A stretch of 64,000 nt of DNA from Spirochaeta sp. (GTDB lineage Bacteria; Spirochaetota; Spirochaetia; DSM-27196; Alkalispirochaetaceae): NCBI GenBank assembly GCA_007130865.1, contig SLRR01000001.1, positions 1 to 64,000 of the forward strand. The letters run 5' to 3'. Made by a program: the position numbers and the translations under genes. Shown in pieces: positions 29,828 to 39,007 of the stretch. The notes beneath the pieces are model-generated. The model was given only the letters and a program-made list of their open reading frames with translations. It was not told the DNA's origin and searched no databases. The first letter of the stretch is position 1, and every line of letters begins with the position of its first letter.

Positions 29828-30829
29828 TCAACCGTCGACGGCGTCGGGATCGTGCATCTTCCGCTGTTCCAGATAGCGCAGTACCTGAATGTTTCCGAGG
29901 CGGCGTAGCTCCGCGTCCCGCCGCGCCTGCTCACGATCCTGCAGGATTCCCCAGACATTTTCGTCGTCGATATCGCGCTCGAGCTGGAGCACTGCACGGT
30001 CAAAGGTCAAGCTGATATCCTTGATGTAGGTAATGAAGTCACCGCCCTGCTGAGATGCGTCACGGTAAATCCTGATCCCTACGAGCTTCCGCATGGGCGA
30101 AAGATTGGGATAGAGCGGCATCGTCCGTACCTCACGGTTCCGAACTTCCGTGATGTAGTTGGGATTCCGCCATTCCAACGTTCTCCAGCCGTCAAACTGC
30201 AGGTTCCCCATGAAAATCTCCTGCGTGTTGTTGTTCTCATCCATGAGAACGATGCTGACGCCGTGGGGAAAGTTGAGGCCATGCACGTTCATCGATACGG
30301 AACGGAGCACACCAACATTCTTGACCACACCGTAGTTGTCAAACTTGGCTCCCCGGCCCTGTTCCTCCTGCGGAGTTACCAGCTGACCGTCGGCGTCGAC
30401 TTCCTGCGTGTCGGAGAACGCGGGGATCTCGAAGGGGGGTCGGATCAGCGCCCAGGAGTTGAACGGTTCAGTCGGAAACCGGACGCGAACGCCCATAACC
30501 GTATCACCACCAAACCGGTCGGCGCCTTCGCGCACCGGGGCGGAGCGTACCATACTGTCGGAGATCGTGTTGACATTCCGTGAGGAGGAAGCGAGCTCCA
30601 CATCCCAGGAGTCGATCGCGAGAGAGATCCTCATCTCCAACTTTTCTTCTTCCGTGAAGCTGCTGCCGGCAGCAATACTATAGTCCAACAGCGTCCGCTC
30701 ATTATGCTGCGGATTGTCGGCCGGATAGTCCGCCGTCAGGGTGGAAAAATCGATGAGAACCGCTTCATCAGCGAAAGCGGTACCCAGCAACAGCAGAAAA
30801 ACCAATACGAATAGGACGGAACGTCTCAT
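29828..30829 (-). CDS. flaA: Periplasmic flagellar filament outer layer protein FlaA
   Basis: Signal peptide; DEAVLIDFSTLTADYP, NSWALIRPPFEIPAF, VKNVGVLRSVSMNVHGLNFPHGVSIVLMDENN; typical spirochaete FlaA. Confidence 0.92.
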   Translation of the reverse strand: MRRSVLFVLVFLLLLGTAFADEAVLIDFSTLTADYPADNPQHNERTLLDYSIAAGSSFTEEEKLEMRISLAIDSWDVELASSSRNVNTISDSMVRSAPVREGADRFGGDTVMGVRVRFPTEPFNSWALIRPPFEIPAFSDTQEVDADGQLVTPQEEQGRGAKFDNYGVVKNVGVLRSVSMNVHGLNFPHGVSIVLMDENNNTQEIFMGNLQFDGWRTLEWRNPNYITEVRNREVRTMPLYPNLSPMRKLVGIRIYRDASQQGGDFITYIKDISLTFDRAVLQLERDIDDENVWGILQDREQARRDAELRRLGNIQVLRYLEQRKMHDPDAVDG

Positions 30830-30878
30830 CCAAGTCTCCTTTACTTCAAACTCCGTATAATTACGTGACCGTGTCCAA

Positions 30879-30906
30879 ATTATAACGCGCTACGGCCCTT
30901 TGTCAA
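30879..30906 (-). promoter_or_regulatory. Predicted flaA promoter TTGACA-16-TATAAT embedded in the 3' end of the upstream GerMN gene
   Basis: tgtcaa at 30901-30906, attata at 30879-30884; the -10 overlaps the upstream gene's TAA (30880-30882). Confidence 0.75.
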
Positions 30907-31428
30907 TGTTGGGATACCAAAGCGCGGTACATTCGGTACCTGACCACCCACTGTGAATACGATTTCCTGTACAAATGGAAAGTTGTGCAGTACATTGCGT
31001 CTGATCGTCTCCTCTATCTCCTCCAGGGAAAAATCCAGCTCCTCTACGAGCACCGCCATTTCCGGTGAGAAATCAAGATATAACCGATTCCGTTCGTCCA
31101 GAAGGACGCTGCGGATCCTGATCTCTCGCGGCAGAAAGGGGATCGATCCCATCCGGGCCGGACCGAGGCGTAGTTCCTGGAGGTATAGCGAGATCGCGTC
31201 GCGCGGATTCTCGCGGTACGGAACAAATCGAAACTCCGCGTGTGTCGCTGTGCGCGTGCTGTCGGGGTACCATAACACACGCCGTTCCCGTTCCGGCGGT
31301 CCGACCAGGGGCAGCACGACAGTTGACAGCAGAAGCAATACAAATAAGACCGTGGCAGACAGCCCCAGTATCCGCCGGTCGTGCAACCATTTCCTAATCA
31401 CGCCCCACCTCTTCAAAGTTGTCCACAA
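30880..31428 (-). CDS. GerMN-domain membrane-anchored protein
   Basis: One TM helix then a GerMN-like fold (ISLYLQELRLGP...IRIRSVLLDERNRLYLDFS...VQEIVFTVGGQ). Confidence 0.75.
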   Translation of the reverse strand: MWTTLKRWGVIRKWLHDRRILGLSATVLFVLLLLSTVVLPLVGPPERERRVLWYPDSTRTATHAEFRFVPYRENPRDAISLYLQELRLGPARMGSIPFLPREIRIRSVLLDERNRLYLDFSPEMAVLVEELDFSLEEIEETIRRNVLHNFPFVQEIVFTVGGQVPNVPRFGIPTLTKGRSAL

Positions 31429-32416
31429 AGTTTATAACGCCAGTATAAATCCCCCGGGTAATCTCCCGCAAGTAACTTTCCTTCTCCAGCAGGAGAAACT
31501 CGTCACGGTTTGTCACAAATCCGATTTCCACAAGTACGGAAGGCATCCGGGCGTTACGCACTACGTACCAGCTCTCCTCCCGGATTCCCCTGTTGGGCGA
31601 TCGATCTCCCACAACCGACTCCAGCCCGGCAAGCACATTCCTCGCAAGGAGCACGCTCTCCAGCGTTATCTCCTCCTCCCTCATCGTGTTCAGTATCGAG
31701 AGGACATCCGGGTCGGATACACCGGTCCGCTCGGCGCTAACCAGGTCGCGTCGCCGGAACTCCGGGGGAAGCACCCACACCTCAAAGCCGCGAGCCCGGG
31801 TGTTGAGCGATGCGTTGGCGTGGATCGAGACGAACAACACCGACTCGTTCGGTTCCATCGGTATATCGTTTGCAAGATCCGTCCGCTCTTCCAGGGTGAG
31901 ATAAGAGTCGTCCTCCCGGGAGAGTACGACCTCCTTTTCCGGAAATCGTTGCCGGAGCAGATCGTACAGCTTCAGGCTCACGTCAAGGACGAGATCTTTC
32001 TCTCGCAGCTCCCGTAGTTCATCGTCAAATTCGTGTCGTCCGATCGCTCCGGGATCACGCCCTCCGTGGCCGGGATCTATGAAGATTGCCCCTACCCGCC
32101 GGAGTGTCTCCGGAGGCGGAAACAGTCGCATCGCCAGCGTCGCGAAGCGCGGGCCGAAAACGATGCTGCCCTCGGCGCGGCGAGGAGGTTCTATCCGATG
32201 GAGCATCGCAAGGTTTTCCACGGCTAGTTCTCTTCCGAGGCTGAAGGAGAGAATCCTGCTTCCCCGGACGATCGCACCGTGCCCTCGGTACGGATCCCAT
32301 TCAAGAGTCGTTCCCGTCCGCGAGAGTATCTCCTCCAGGAACAGTTCCTCCGCCGATACGGCACCACCGAGGATCACCAGAAGCAGGACCACCGTGATCG
32401 TCCTTCGCATGATCAT
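31394..32416 (-). CDS. N-acetylmuramoyl-L-alanine amidase (Amidase_3)
   Basis: IFIDPGHGGRDPGAIGRHEF, LFVSIHANASLNTRARGFEVWVL, VLVEIGFVTNRDE. Confidence 0.93.
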   Translation of the reverse strand: MIMRRTITVVLLLVILGGAVSAEELFLEEILSRTGTTLEWDPYRGHGAIVRGSRILSFSLGRELAVENLAMLHRIEPPRRAEGSIVFGPRFATLAMRLFPPPETLRRVGAIFIDPGHGGRDPGAIGRHEFDDELRELREKDLVLDVSLKLYDLLRQRFPEKEVVLSREDDSYLTLEERTDLANDIPMEPNESVLFVSIHANASLNTRARGFEVWVLPPEFRRRDLVSAERTGVSDPDVLSILNTMREEEITLESVLLARNVLAGLESVVGDRSPNRGIREESWYVVRNARMPSVLVEIGFVTNRDEFLLLEKESYLREITRGIYTGVINFVDNFEEVGRD

Positions 32417-34029
32417 TCCTGAGCCTCCGACGGAACCCGTCCCGACGCGAGAACGTCCAGGACGTATTCCGAACCCTGTCGCCCCGCCGCGGCGAAGGCG
32501 TTCCAGAACAACCGTCCCAGCGCGTCGGTGTAACGGCCGTTCCGTACCAACTCGATTCGTCCACGTTCAAGCAGGCTCGCCAGTACGTGCTCTGCCGGGA
32601 GTACCGGGTAACACGGCTGCCAGGAAACTTCCGGATCCAGTACAGGTATCGGTCGTTCTTCCCGCATCCTCGCGAGAACCGCATCCGCGTTGCCCGATAT
32701 CCACGGCAGGTGTTCCAAAGAACCGGGACCGTCCCCGCCGAGCGGACGGTATCGTCTAAACACACCCGCGCCGTCGCGAGAGAAAAGAAACGTTTCGGTT
32801 TCCCTGTTACCCGGTTCCAGGCGGACAACGATCTGGTCCAGCGCGCGCAGCGCGTGATCCTCCGCCGCTTCGGGATTTATATCCCGGGCGATCGCGTTGG
32901 CGATTTTTTCGACGTTGTTGGAAGGGGGACGAACCGTATCACCCGGGCGATACCGGATGAACAGTTCTTCTACCCCGGGAGGGGTTTTTTCAGGGACCTC
33001 CACGGCGCGAATCACCCCGGGACAGGAAATCAGCGCTCTCTCCGCCACGTAATTCTCGTACTTCGGAGTAAACAGCGCATCGCCGGGGTTCTCTCCCAGG
33101 GCGACGCGTATTCCAATCTCAGTGAGGGGAATACCGGTTGCAAGCGGATACGTCCAGCCGGACATGTATCCACCGGAGAGTCGCGCCGCCACCTCGCCCA
33201 CTACCGCCCTTGCAGTTTTACCGGAGAGATCCAGAAAAAGGTCACCCTTGGCGGCGCCCCGGTTTATTCCGAGCGCACGAACAGCCGCGGCAAAGGTCTT
33301 TTCCAGAAGGTTCCTGTCTTCCCGGGACAGAATGGCGGGAATCGTGTGTCCCATTTCCACAAAATGCGGCGGGAAAAAGATATGTCTCAGGGCCACACCG
33401 GTTATCCTCACCTTGCCGTCTACAACGATCGCGTCCAGACTGAACTCCTGACCGGGAATAAACTCTTCCACGATCGCGGTACCGCTCCGGGAAAACGGCA
33501 ACGCCTGCTCTACCGCCTCTTTCAGCAGAGTCGGATCGTTGACGCGGCGGACACCACGGGCTCCCATGCTGTCCGCCGGCTTCACCACCAGGGGAAACGC
33601 AAGGTCCCGGCAGCTCCGGTCCAGTTCGCCGGTATCGCGAATCGCCGTAAAGCGCGGCACAGGGAGTCCCGCGGCGGCCAGGACCGCGCGCATCCTGGCC
33701 TTGTCCGTCGCGTCAAGACTCGACTCGTAGGGAATGCCCGGCAGTCCCAGCGCCTCCGTTACCGCGGCGACGGAGGTGGAGAAGTCGGTGCCCGCCGTGA
33801 ACACCCCTTTTAGAGCGGGTATTCCGCGCGCGGTTTCGATCAGTCCCTCTCGGTCGCGCAGATCAACGTGATGAAACTGGTCCGCCCGGGATGCACCGGG
33901 ACACTCGGGGTTTCCGTCGGCCACGTGCACGCGGCAACCCAGGGAACGGGCCGCCTGGATAGCGGGAAGTTGCATCACCCCGCCGCCGAGAATAAATACC
34001 GCCGAGGTCTGTGCTTGACGATCGCTCAT
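32413..34029 (-). CDS. ATP-grasp domain protein
   Basis: FILGGGVMQLPAIQAARSLGCRVHVADGNP, DKARMRAVLAAAGLPVPRF, FPLVVKPADSMGARGV, IVEEFIPGQEFSLDAIV, VGEVAARLSGGYMSGWTYPLATG. Confidence 0.88.
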   Translation of the reverse strand: MSDRQAQTSAVFILGGGVMQLPAIQAARSLGCRVHVADGNPECPGASRADQFHHVDLRDREGLIETARGIPALKGVFTAGTDFSTSVAAVTEALGLPGIPYESSLDATDKARMRAVLAAAGLPVPRFTAIRDTGELDRSCRDLAFPLVVKPADSMGARGVRRVNDPTLLKEAVEQALPFSRSGTAIVEEFIPGQEFSLDAIVVDGKVRITGVALRHIFFPPHFVEMGHTIPAILSREDRNLLEKTFAAAVRALGINRGAAKGDLFLDLSGKTARAVVGEVAARLSGGYMSGWTYPLATGIPLTEIGIRVALGENPGDALFTPKYENYVAERALISCPGVIRAVEVPEKTPPGVEELFIRYRPGDTVRPPSNNVEKIANAIARDINPEAAEDHALRALDQIVVRLEPGNRETETFLFSRDGAGVFRRYRPLGGDGPGSLEHLPWISGNADAVLARMREERPIPVLDPEVSWQPCYPVLPAEHVLASLLERGRIELVRNGRYTDALGRLFWNAFAAAGRQGSEYVLDVLASGRVPSEAQE

Positions 34030-35810
34030 AGACGCTCCGCGTACACCTCGAACGTATCCCCGAGCCGGAGGATCCGGGATACCACGTTCAGCAACGGTCG
34101 AAGCAGAAGAACGTTGCCTCGGGGAAACCGTTCCGGATGATGCCCGGTGATACGAAAACTTCTCACCCGGAATCCCTTGTCCTCCAGCACTTTTTCCGCG
34201 GAACCACGGTCCCAGACGGTAAAATGGTCAAGCGGGCTGTTCCACAGAAAGTTTTTCGGATCGGTTCGGGCGGAAACCCCGCGACCGTGAGGCGTGGAAA
34301 AGGCCAGAATACCACCGGGCTTCAGGAGCGATCTGCACGTATGCAGCAGCTTATCGAGATCAACAACGTGTTCAATCACGTACCACATAGTAATGATATC
34401 GAACGACTCGCGAAACTCTTGGAGCGATAATCTGTTGAGATCTCCCTGAATCGCGTCAAAGCCGAGGTCTTCCCGCACGTACCGAACCGCTTCTTCGTTG
34501 ATCTCCAGGCCGCGCACGCGGCATCCCCGGCCTGCAGCGGCGTGCAGGAACGGACCGTAAGCACAACCGATATCCAGGAGTACCGGATCGGTATTCTCCT
34601 CTTGCCGCTTTCCTCCGGGACGTTTCTCTTTGAGCGAGAGAATCCGGTCGATCCTCGTCTCACCGGTACGCGCTATCGCGTAAAAATCCTGCAGGTAGGT
34701 ACGGCCATACTGTTTCAGGTAATCCTCGTTGAAATAACCGTGGTCGTACGTGATCGGAAGAGGACGGAAATTCTGCAGGTATACAAGTCCGTCCTTTTCG
34801 TTCCGGAAGTACGTTCGGTCGGGAAACCGAGCTACCACGGGTTGGTACCGAACTCCCCCGGAGGGGGCGTTCAGCCTGCGTGGGATCTCGAGGTTCCGAA
34901 CCAGTTCCGCGATTGATCGGGACTGGTCCGGTCGTATCGCGCGACACCGGTCACGAATATTCAAGAAGTTACCGATTGTTTCCCGCAGCACCTCCGCGCG
35001 GGATACCGTGACAAATCCCTCCTGTAACGCGAGTGCGTCGTGGTAAGCCGAGGGGTTCACAAGTATCACCGGCACGCGCGCCCACAACGCCTCCCAGGCA
35101 AGCATCCCGTAGTGCGTGATCACAAGGTCGTACCGGGCCAGCCGTTCCGACAGTGCCGGCGATCGTTCTATGTATTGAACTTTATCTCCCGCGCCGCGCC
35201 GGACCTCCTCCGCCGCGTCGCGTTCAGAAACACCGGAGATCACCGCGTCGACGGTGCAGCCCGTACCGGCCAGGGTATCGGCGATGCTCCGTGTTTTCCC
35301 GGTGTTCCCCTCGCCGCCGAACGCTACCAGTATCGTGCCGCACCGTTCCGGCCAGTCCTCGCGAACGGTGCGTGGAAACGGAAGGTACCGATGATCCGCG
35401 ATGTTCGCGGCAGGTTCATCCGGTGGTGGCGTCAGGGTATCCACCAGGTATGAGGCGTACCGTCTAAGGTCCCCGCCGGCGTCGATAGCGACAATAATTC
35501 CCCGGGACGGCAGTCGTTCAAGCTCGCTCCGGGACATCTCCCGGCGGTCCACGATGATCCGATCGTATTCGCCGCGAGGCGTATCCACCCAGGAGACGGG
35601 CAGGTTTTTCAGTTCCGGGGTGAGGTTGAACACCTCCGATCGATCGTAGAACTCTCGAGAGGTTTCTTCCGGAAGGAGCCAGTCCGGCGATTTGCTCGTT
35701 TCGCGACACAACGCGGCGCAACGACGGAGATGTCCCGTCCCGTGACCCCGACGATGCTCCGCGACTACAAGCCACCGTTCAGGCACTGTTTCGCAGTTTG
35801 TAGCGGCCAT
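34026..35810 (-). CDS. Fusion: PseG-like (GT-B/UDP-sugar hydrolase-like) N-domain plus class I SAM methyltransferase C-domain
   Basis: HRRGHGTGHLRRCAALCRE, ILVAFGGEGNTGKT, LVITHYGMLAWEALWARVPVILVNPSAYH; then VLLDIGCAYGPFLHAAAGRGCRVRGLEINEEAVRYVREDLGF. Confidence 0.8.
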   Translation of the reverse strand: MAATNCETVPERWLVVAEHRRGHGTGHLRRCAALCRETSKSPDWLLPEETSREFYDRSEVFNLTPELKNLPVSWVDTPRGEYDRIIVDRREMSRSELERLPSRGIIVAIDAGGDLRRYASYLVDTLTPPPDEPAANIADHRYLPFPRTVREDWPERCGTILVAFGGEGNTGKTRSIADTLAGTGCTVDAVISGVSERDAAEEVRRGAGDKVQYIERSPALSERLARYDLVITHYGMLAWEALWARVPVILVNPSAYHDALALQEGFVTVSRAEVLRETIGNFLNIRDRCRAIRPDQSRSIAELVRNLEIPRRLNAPSGGVRYQPVVARFPDRTYFRNEKDGLVYLQNFRPLPITYDHGYFNEDYLKQYGRTYLQDFYAIARTGETRIDRILSLKEKRPGGKRQEENTDPVLLDIGCAYGPFLHAAAGRGCRVRGLEINEEAVRYVREDLGFDAIQGDLNRLSLQEFRESFDIITMWYVIEHVVDLDKLLHTCRSLLKPGGILAFSTPHGRGVSARTDPKNFLWNSPLDHFTVWDRGSAEKVLEDKGFRVRSFRITGHHPERFPRGNVLLLRPLLNVVSRILRLGDTFEVYAERL

Positions 35811-36465
35811 AGGCGATCAGCTCCGGAAGTTCAATCGGTTTACCGGTATAAAGCTGTTTGAACAGCTCCTGGAGGAAATCGTAATCCTCTTCCGTGTCCA
35901 GCGTCACACGAAGTGAGGGAAAGTACAAGGATTCCTCGGCGTGACGGGTAACGACGCGATATCGGTGAGGGTTTCGATACAAACCGGGACTCACGTGTTC
36001 TATCTCGTACCGGTCGGTCGTGCGGGAAAGCAGGTCCTGAAGCGCGGAGGTTCGCAACACCTCGACTCCGGTACCCAGCGGTGTTCCGGTAATCCCCGCG
36101 TAGTCCGCTCCGGAGTCCCGCATAAGCCGCAGGGATCGCTCCGAGAGGTCCCGGGAAGTCAGAGGGTTGTCCCCGGTGACACGAACGATCGTGTCCACCG
36201 CGGCGTGCTGCGCGGCATCACAAAACCGGCGGAGCACGTTCTCCGGGTCTCCCGCGTAAAGAGAATAACCGCACTCGCCGGCGAGACGTTCCAGGCGTGG
36301 GGCGCTTCCTTCGTCGGTAACAAGCCAGTGCTGATCCGTATCGACCGCGCGCATCGCTTCCATTACGTGAACGATCACCGGCTTTCCCGCAAGGGGTAGC
36401 AGCGCCTTTCCGGGCAGTCGTGAGGAGGTCAGCCGAACCTGAAGAAAAACCGCGCTTTCACCCAT
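35779..36465 (-). CDS. Cytidylyltransferase, SpsF/NeuA-like
   Basis: MGESAVFLQVRLTSSRLPGKALLPLAGKPVIVHVMEAMR, IVRVTGDNPLTS, VTLDTEEDYDFLQELF; ATG at 36465. Confidence 0.87.
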   Translation of the reverse strand: MGESAVFLQVRLTSSRLPGKALLPLAGKPVIVHVMEAMRAVDTDQHWLVTDEGSAPRLERLAGECGYSLYAGDPENVLRRFCDAAQHAAVDTIVRVTGDNPLTSRDLSERSLRLMRDSGADYAGITGTPLGTGVEVLRTSALQDLLSRTTDRYEIEHVSPGLYRNPHRYRVVTRHAEESLYFPSLRVTLDTEEDYDFLQELFKQLYTGKPIELPELIAYGRYKLRNSA

Positions 36466-37408
36466 TATCCACGTTCCACTCGCGTACGACCGTGCGCGCG
36501 TCCCGCTGAAACCTTTCGCGCCAGGAATCGACCCACTGCGAAGCTTCCCGATAGAGTTTGAGCGCCTCGGGAATGCTCCGCCTCGAACGAAGAGCAAAGG
36601 GAATCGCCTGAAGGCGCGGGACCGATGCGGTCCGGTCGCGCACGCGAACGGCCAGGTTCTTGGCATAAAAACGGTCGTATCCGTACATCGCGGTCTGGTC
36701 TTCCGGTTCCGGCAGGCTGCGATAGCCCATACGGAACGTGGGTTCCGCTTTAATCGACTCTCCCCACATGGCGACGCGGAACCCGAAATCCATTTTCTGC
36801 CAGAACGGCCGCAGGATCTCCTCGTCGAACATTCCGGTCCGCATAAAACGCCGGCGGTCGTAGAGTCCGACGTAATCGTACGGAAAGAGCGTATCCACCG
36901 TCCTGCCCCGGATAGGCAGGGTCAGCACTCGCAGCTGTCGTCTTTGCAGAGCGGGAACCTGTACCACCGGAAGCGCTTCACCCCGTTCGTTTCGCAGAGA
37001 CGGAGCCACGCAGACCGAGCCGGTCCGCGCCAGGGTATCCAGTGCACGGGCAAGAACGGGAGGAGGAGCCATCGTGGACCACATGACGAGTACCGAATCA
37101 CAGCCGACCAGCCGCATCGCCAGGTTGATCCGCGTTCCCGTACTGACCGGATCGTCAAGCAGGAGAAAACGCACCGCCGGAAACTCACGGTTCAACGCTT
37201 CTACGGAAAAGGAGTTTGCCCGGGACTCCACGGATACAATATCGGAGAATCCCGCCTGGACTATCTCGGCAATATAGTCCCGCCGGACCAGGCGCGAACT
37301 GCGGTTAAGCAGTATCAGACCGGGTTTCCCGGAATCATCGGCGTTGCGTCGATAACCGACAACGGTATAGGGGAAATCCTGCTCAGGCGTTGATGGTGTA
37401 GTACTCAT
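36458..37408 (-). CDS. Putative glycosyltransferase/GT-A-like protein
   Basis: PGLILLNRSSRLVRRDYIAEIVQAGFSDIVSVESRANSFSVEALNREFPAVRFLLLDDPVSTGTRINLAM; product from fold-like pattern only. Confidence 0.6.
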   Translation of the reverse strand: MSTTPSTPEQDFPYTVVGYRRNADDSGKPGLILLNRSSRLVRRDYIAEIVQAGFSDIVSVESRANSFSVEALNREFPAVRFLLLDDPVSTGTRINLAMRLVGCDSVLVMWSTMAPPPVLARALDTLARTGSVCVAPSLRNERGEALPVVQVPALQRRQLRVLTLPIRGRTVDTLFPYDYVGLYDRRRFMRTGMFDEEILRPFWQKMDFGFRVAMWGESIKAEPTFRMGYRSLPEPEDQTAMYGYDRFYAKNLAVRVRDRTASVPRLQAIPFALRSRRSIPEALKLYREASQWVDSWRERFQRDARTVVREWNVDNG

Positions 37409-38984
37409 CACAACTCCTGCAGAGAGCCGGGTACTCTTCCCGGACGTGCGCGTCGAAATCATCCTCGCCCTTTTTCCAGATCGCCTCGAGCGAATCCTCC
37501 GGGAGGATGCCCCGGACAGTCTGTGACTGCAGGTCCTGAAAACAGCGCGGCACGGTTCCGTCCACCAGCACTACCAGGTCCCGTTCGAGATGGCGGCAGG
37601 GAACACGCTTCAGCGGCGTCAGGTCGGCTACACGCCGGTCCGGCAGACGACCGGCAAAACTGTTGTACTTCTGTATCAACGGTTGTACGCCGTCTACCGA
37701 TTGCCAGTGTTTGTAAAACTCCTGCAACTCCCACTCGTTATCGTTCATGCGTACCGCCTGGACATACACCCGGCCCGGATGAGCGCGGCGCATTCTCTCT
37801 ACGAATGCCAACGCTTCCTCCATTCCCGTACCACGCAACTTCCGGTACGTTTCTTCCCGGACTGCGTCGAGCTCCACGATTACCGCACCGGGACTGCGCC
37901 ACCGTTCCAGGGTTTCGAGGTTCTCCCTGGTCCATCCCACGCCGCTGGTCTCCAGGTAAACCGGATGCTCCGGGTAGCGCCGGAACACTTCCACCGCAGC
38001 GGGAAAAGCACGGTACAAACCGGGTTCGCCCCGATATCCCACCGCCAGGATCGCCTCGGGTGTCTCGGTGTGTACCTCTCGGACTATCGATTCCAGCAGC
38101 TCCGGCGCTATCTCCGTACCGCCGCTTTCGAATGGAGAGTAAACCGGGACCTGACTGAGTCGATCCGTCACCTGCAGCTGTACATACCGGGGAACGGTGC
38201 GGCGCAGCAGCGGTTCCTCCAGGAGCGTGCGCAGCAGCGGGTCTCGGTCGTCGGGATACCTTTCCGTGAACGGATCGGGATCGGCGGTAGCTTCAGACTT
38301 CCCGCCGACGTCGGTGGTCACCAGGCCCCTCTCGGCAAGACGGCGGCAGAGCAGGTAGTTCGCGCGACTGTCCACGGTAAGCTCCGCCCGCAGCAGCGAG
38401 TAGTCCTCCGCGGCGGCCTCGGTCTCCACGTCAAAGGCGTTGATATCGACACTGAGCGCGTCGAAAACGACCGTTCTCGTCCAGGGAAGATCACGACTAT
38501 CCGCAAGCGTGGCGAGTACGGGCAACGTCTCCCGCCGGAGAATCTGTACCGCATAACCCCCGGGGAATCCGTCGCCGAACGTGTAGTCACACCAGGATCG
38601 GCGGTGGAGCTGTCGGAGAAAACGTGCCAGAGGAAGCGATACAAACGGGGCATCGCCGTCGAGCCAGATTACGTGTTCCCTGTCCGGCGGAATTTCTTCG
38701 TGAACACGACGGAACGCGGCGGCGCCGTTATCGTCCTCGAGGATCAGTACGTTCTGCCCTGGAACGACCCGGGGAGGATCGAAATCACGGGGAATCACCA
38801 GGGTAACCGCCGGTTCTTCCGGCCGGTGGATATCCGCAAGGAGCGCTTCCACGCGGGAACGGAGGTGATCCAGCGGTGTTGTTCCGTCGTGAAACGCCAG
38901 TTCCAGGTAGGGCGTGGCCCGCGAAAACGCAAGAATTAGATGATCCATTCCCTGTAATGTATCGACAGGGGTTGAGCGTGTCAT
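37383..38984 (-). CDS. Spiro-SPASM-like protein (radical-SAM-like barrel lacking CxxxCxxC, C-terminal SPASM cysteines retained)
   Basis: AVGYRGEPGLYRAFPAAVEVFRRYPEHPVYLETSGVGWTRENLETL...AVIVELDAVREETYRKLRG...VPCRHLERDLVVLVDGTVPRCFQDLQ...ALCRSCDEYY. Confidence 0.8.
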   Translation of the reverse strand: MTRSTPVDTLQGMDHLILAFSRATPYLELAFHDGTTPLDHLRSRVEALLADIHRPEEPAVTLVIPRDFDPPRVVPGQNVLILEDDNGAAAFRRVHEEIPPDREHVIWLDGDAPFVSLPLARFLRQLHRRSWCDYTFGDGFPGGYAVQILRRETLPVLATLADSRDLPWTRTVVFDALSVDINAFDVETEAAAEDYSLLRAELTVDSRANYLLCRRLAERGLVTTDVGGKSEATADPDPFTERYPDDRDPLLRTLLEEPLLRRTVPRYVQLQVTDRLSQVPVYSPFESGGTEIAPELLESIVREVHTETPEAILAVGYRGEPGLYRAFPAAVEVFRRYPEHPVYLETSGVGWTRENLETLERWRSPGAVIVELDAVREETYRKLRGTGMEEALAFVERMRRAHPGRVYVQAVRMNDNEWELQEFYKHWQSVDGVQPLIQKYNSFAGRLPDRRVADLTPLKRVPCRHLERDLVVLVDGTVPRCFQDLQSQTVRGILPEDSLEAIWKKGEDDFDAHVREEYPALCRSCDEYYTINA

Positions 38985-39007
38985 GAGGGTCCGCTAAGCT
39001 CCCCGGG

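Noticed and set aside
37590-38939. 449-aa open frame antisense to the spiro-SPASM-like gene
   Set aside because: Sense protein has conserved motifs and operon overlaps; the antisense frame shows no motif.
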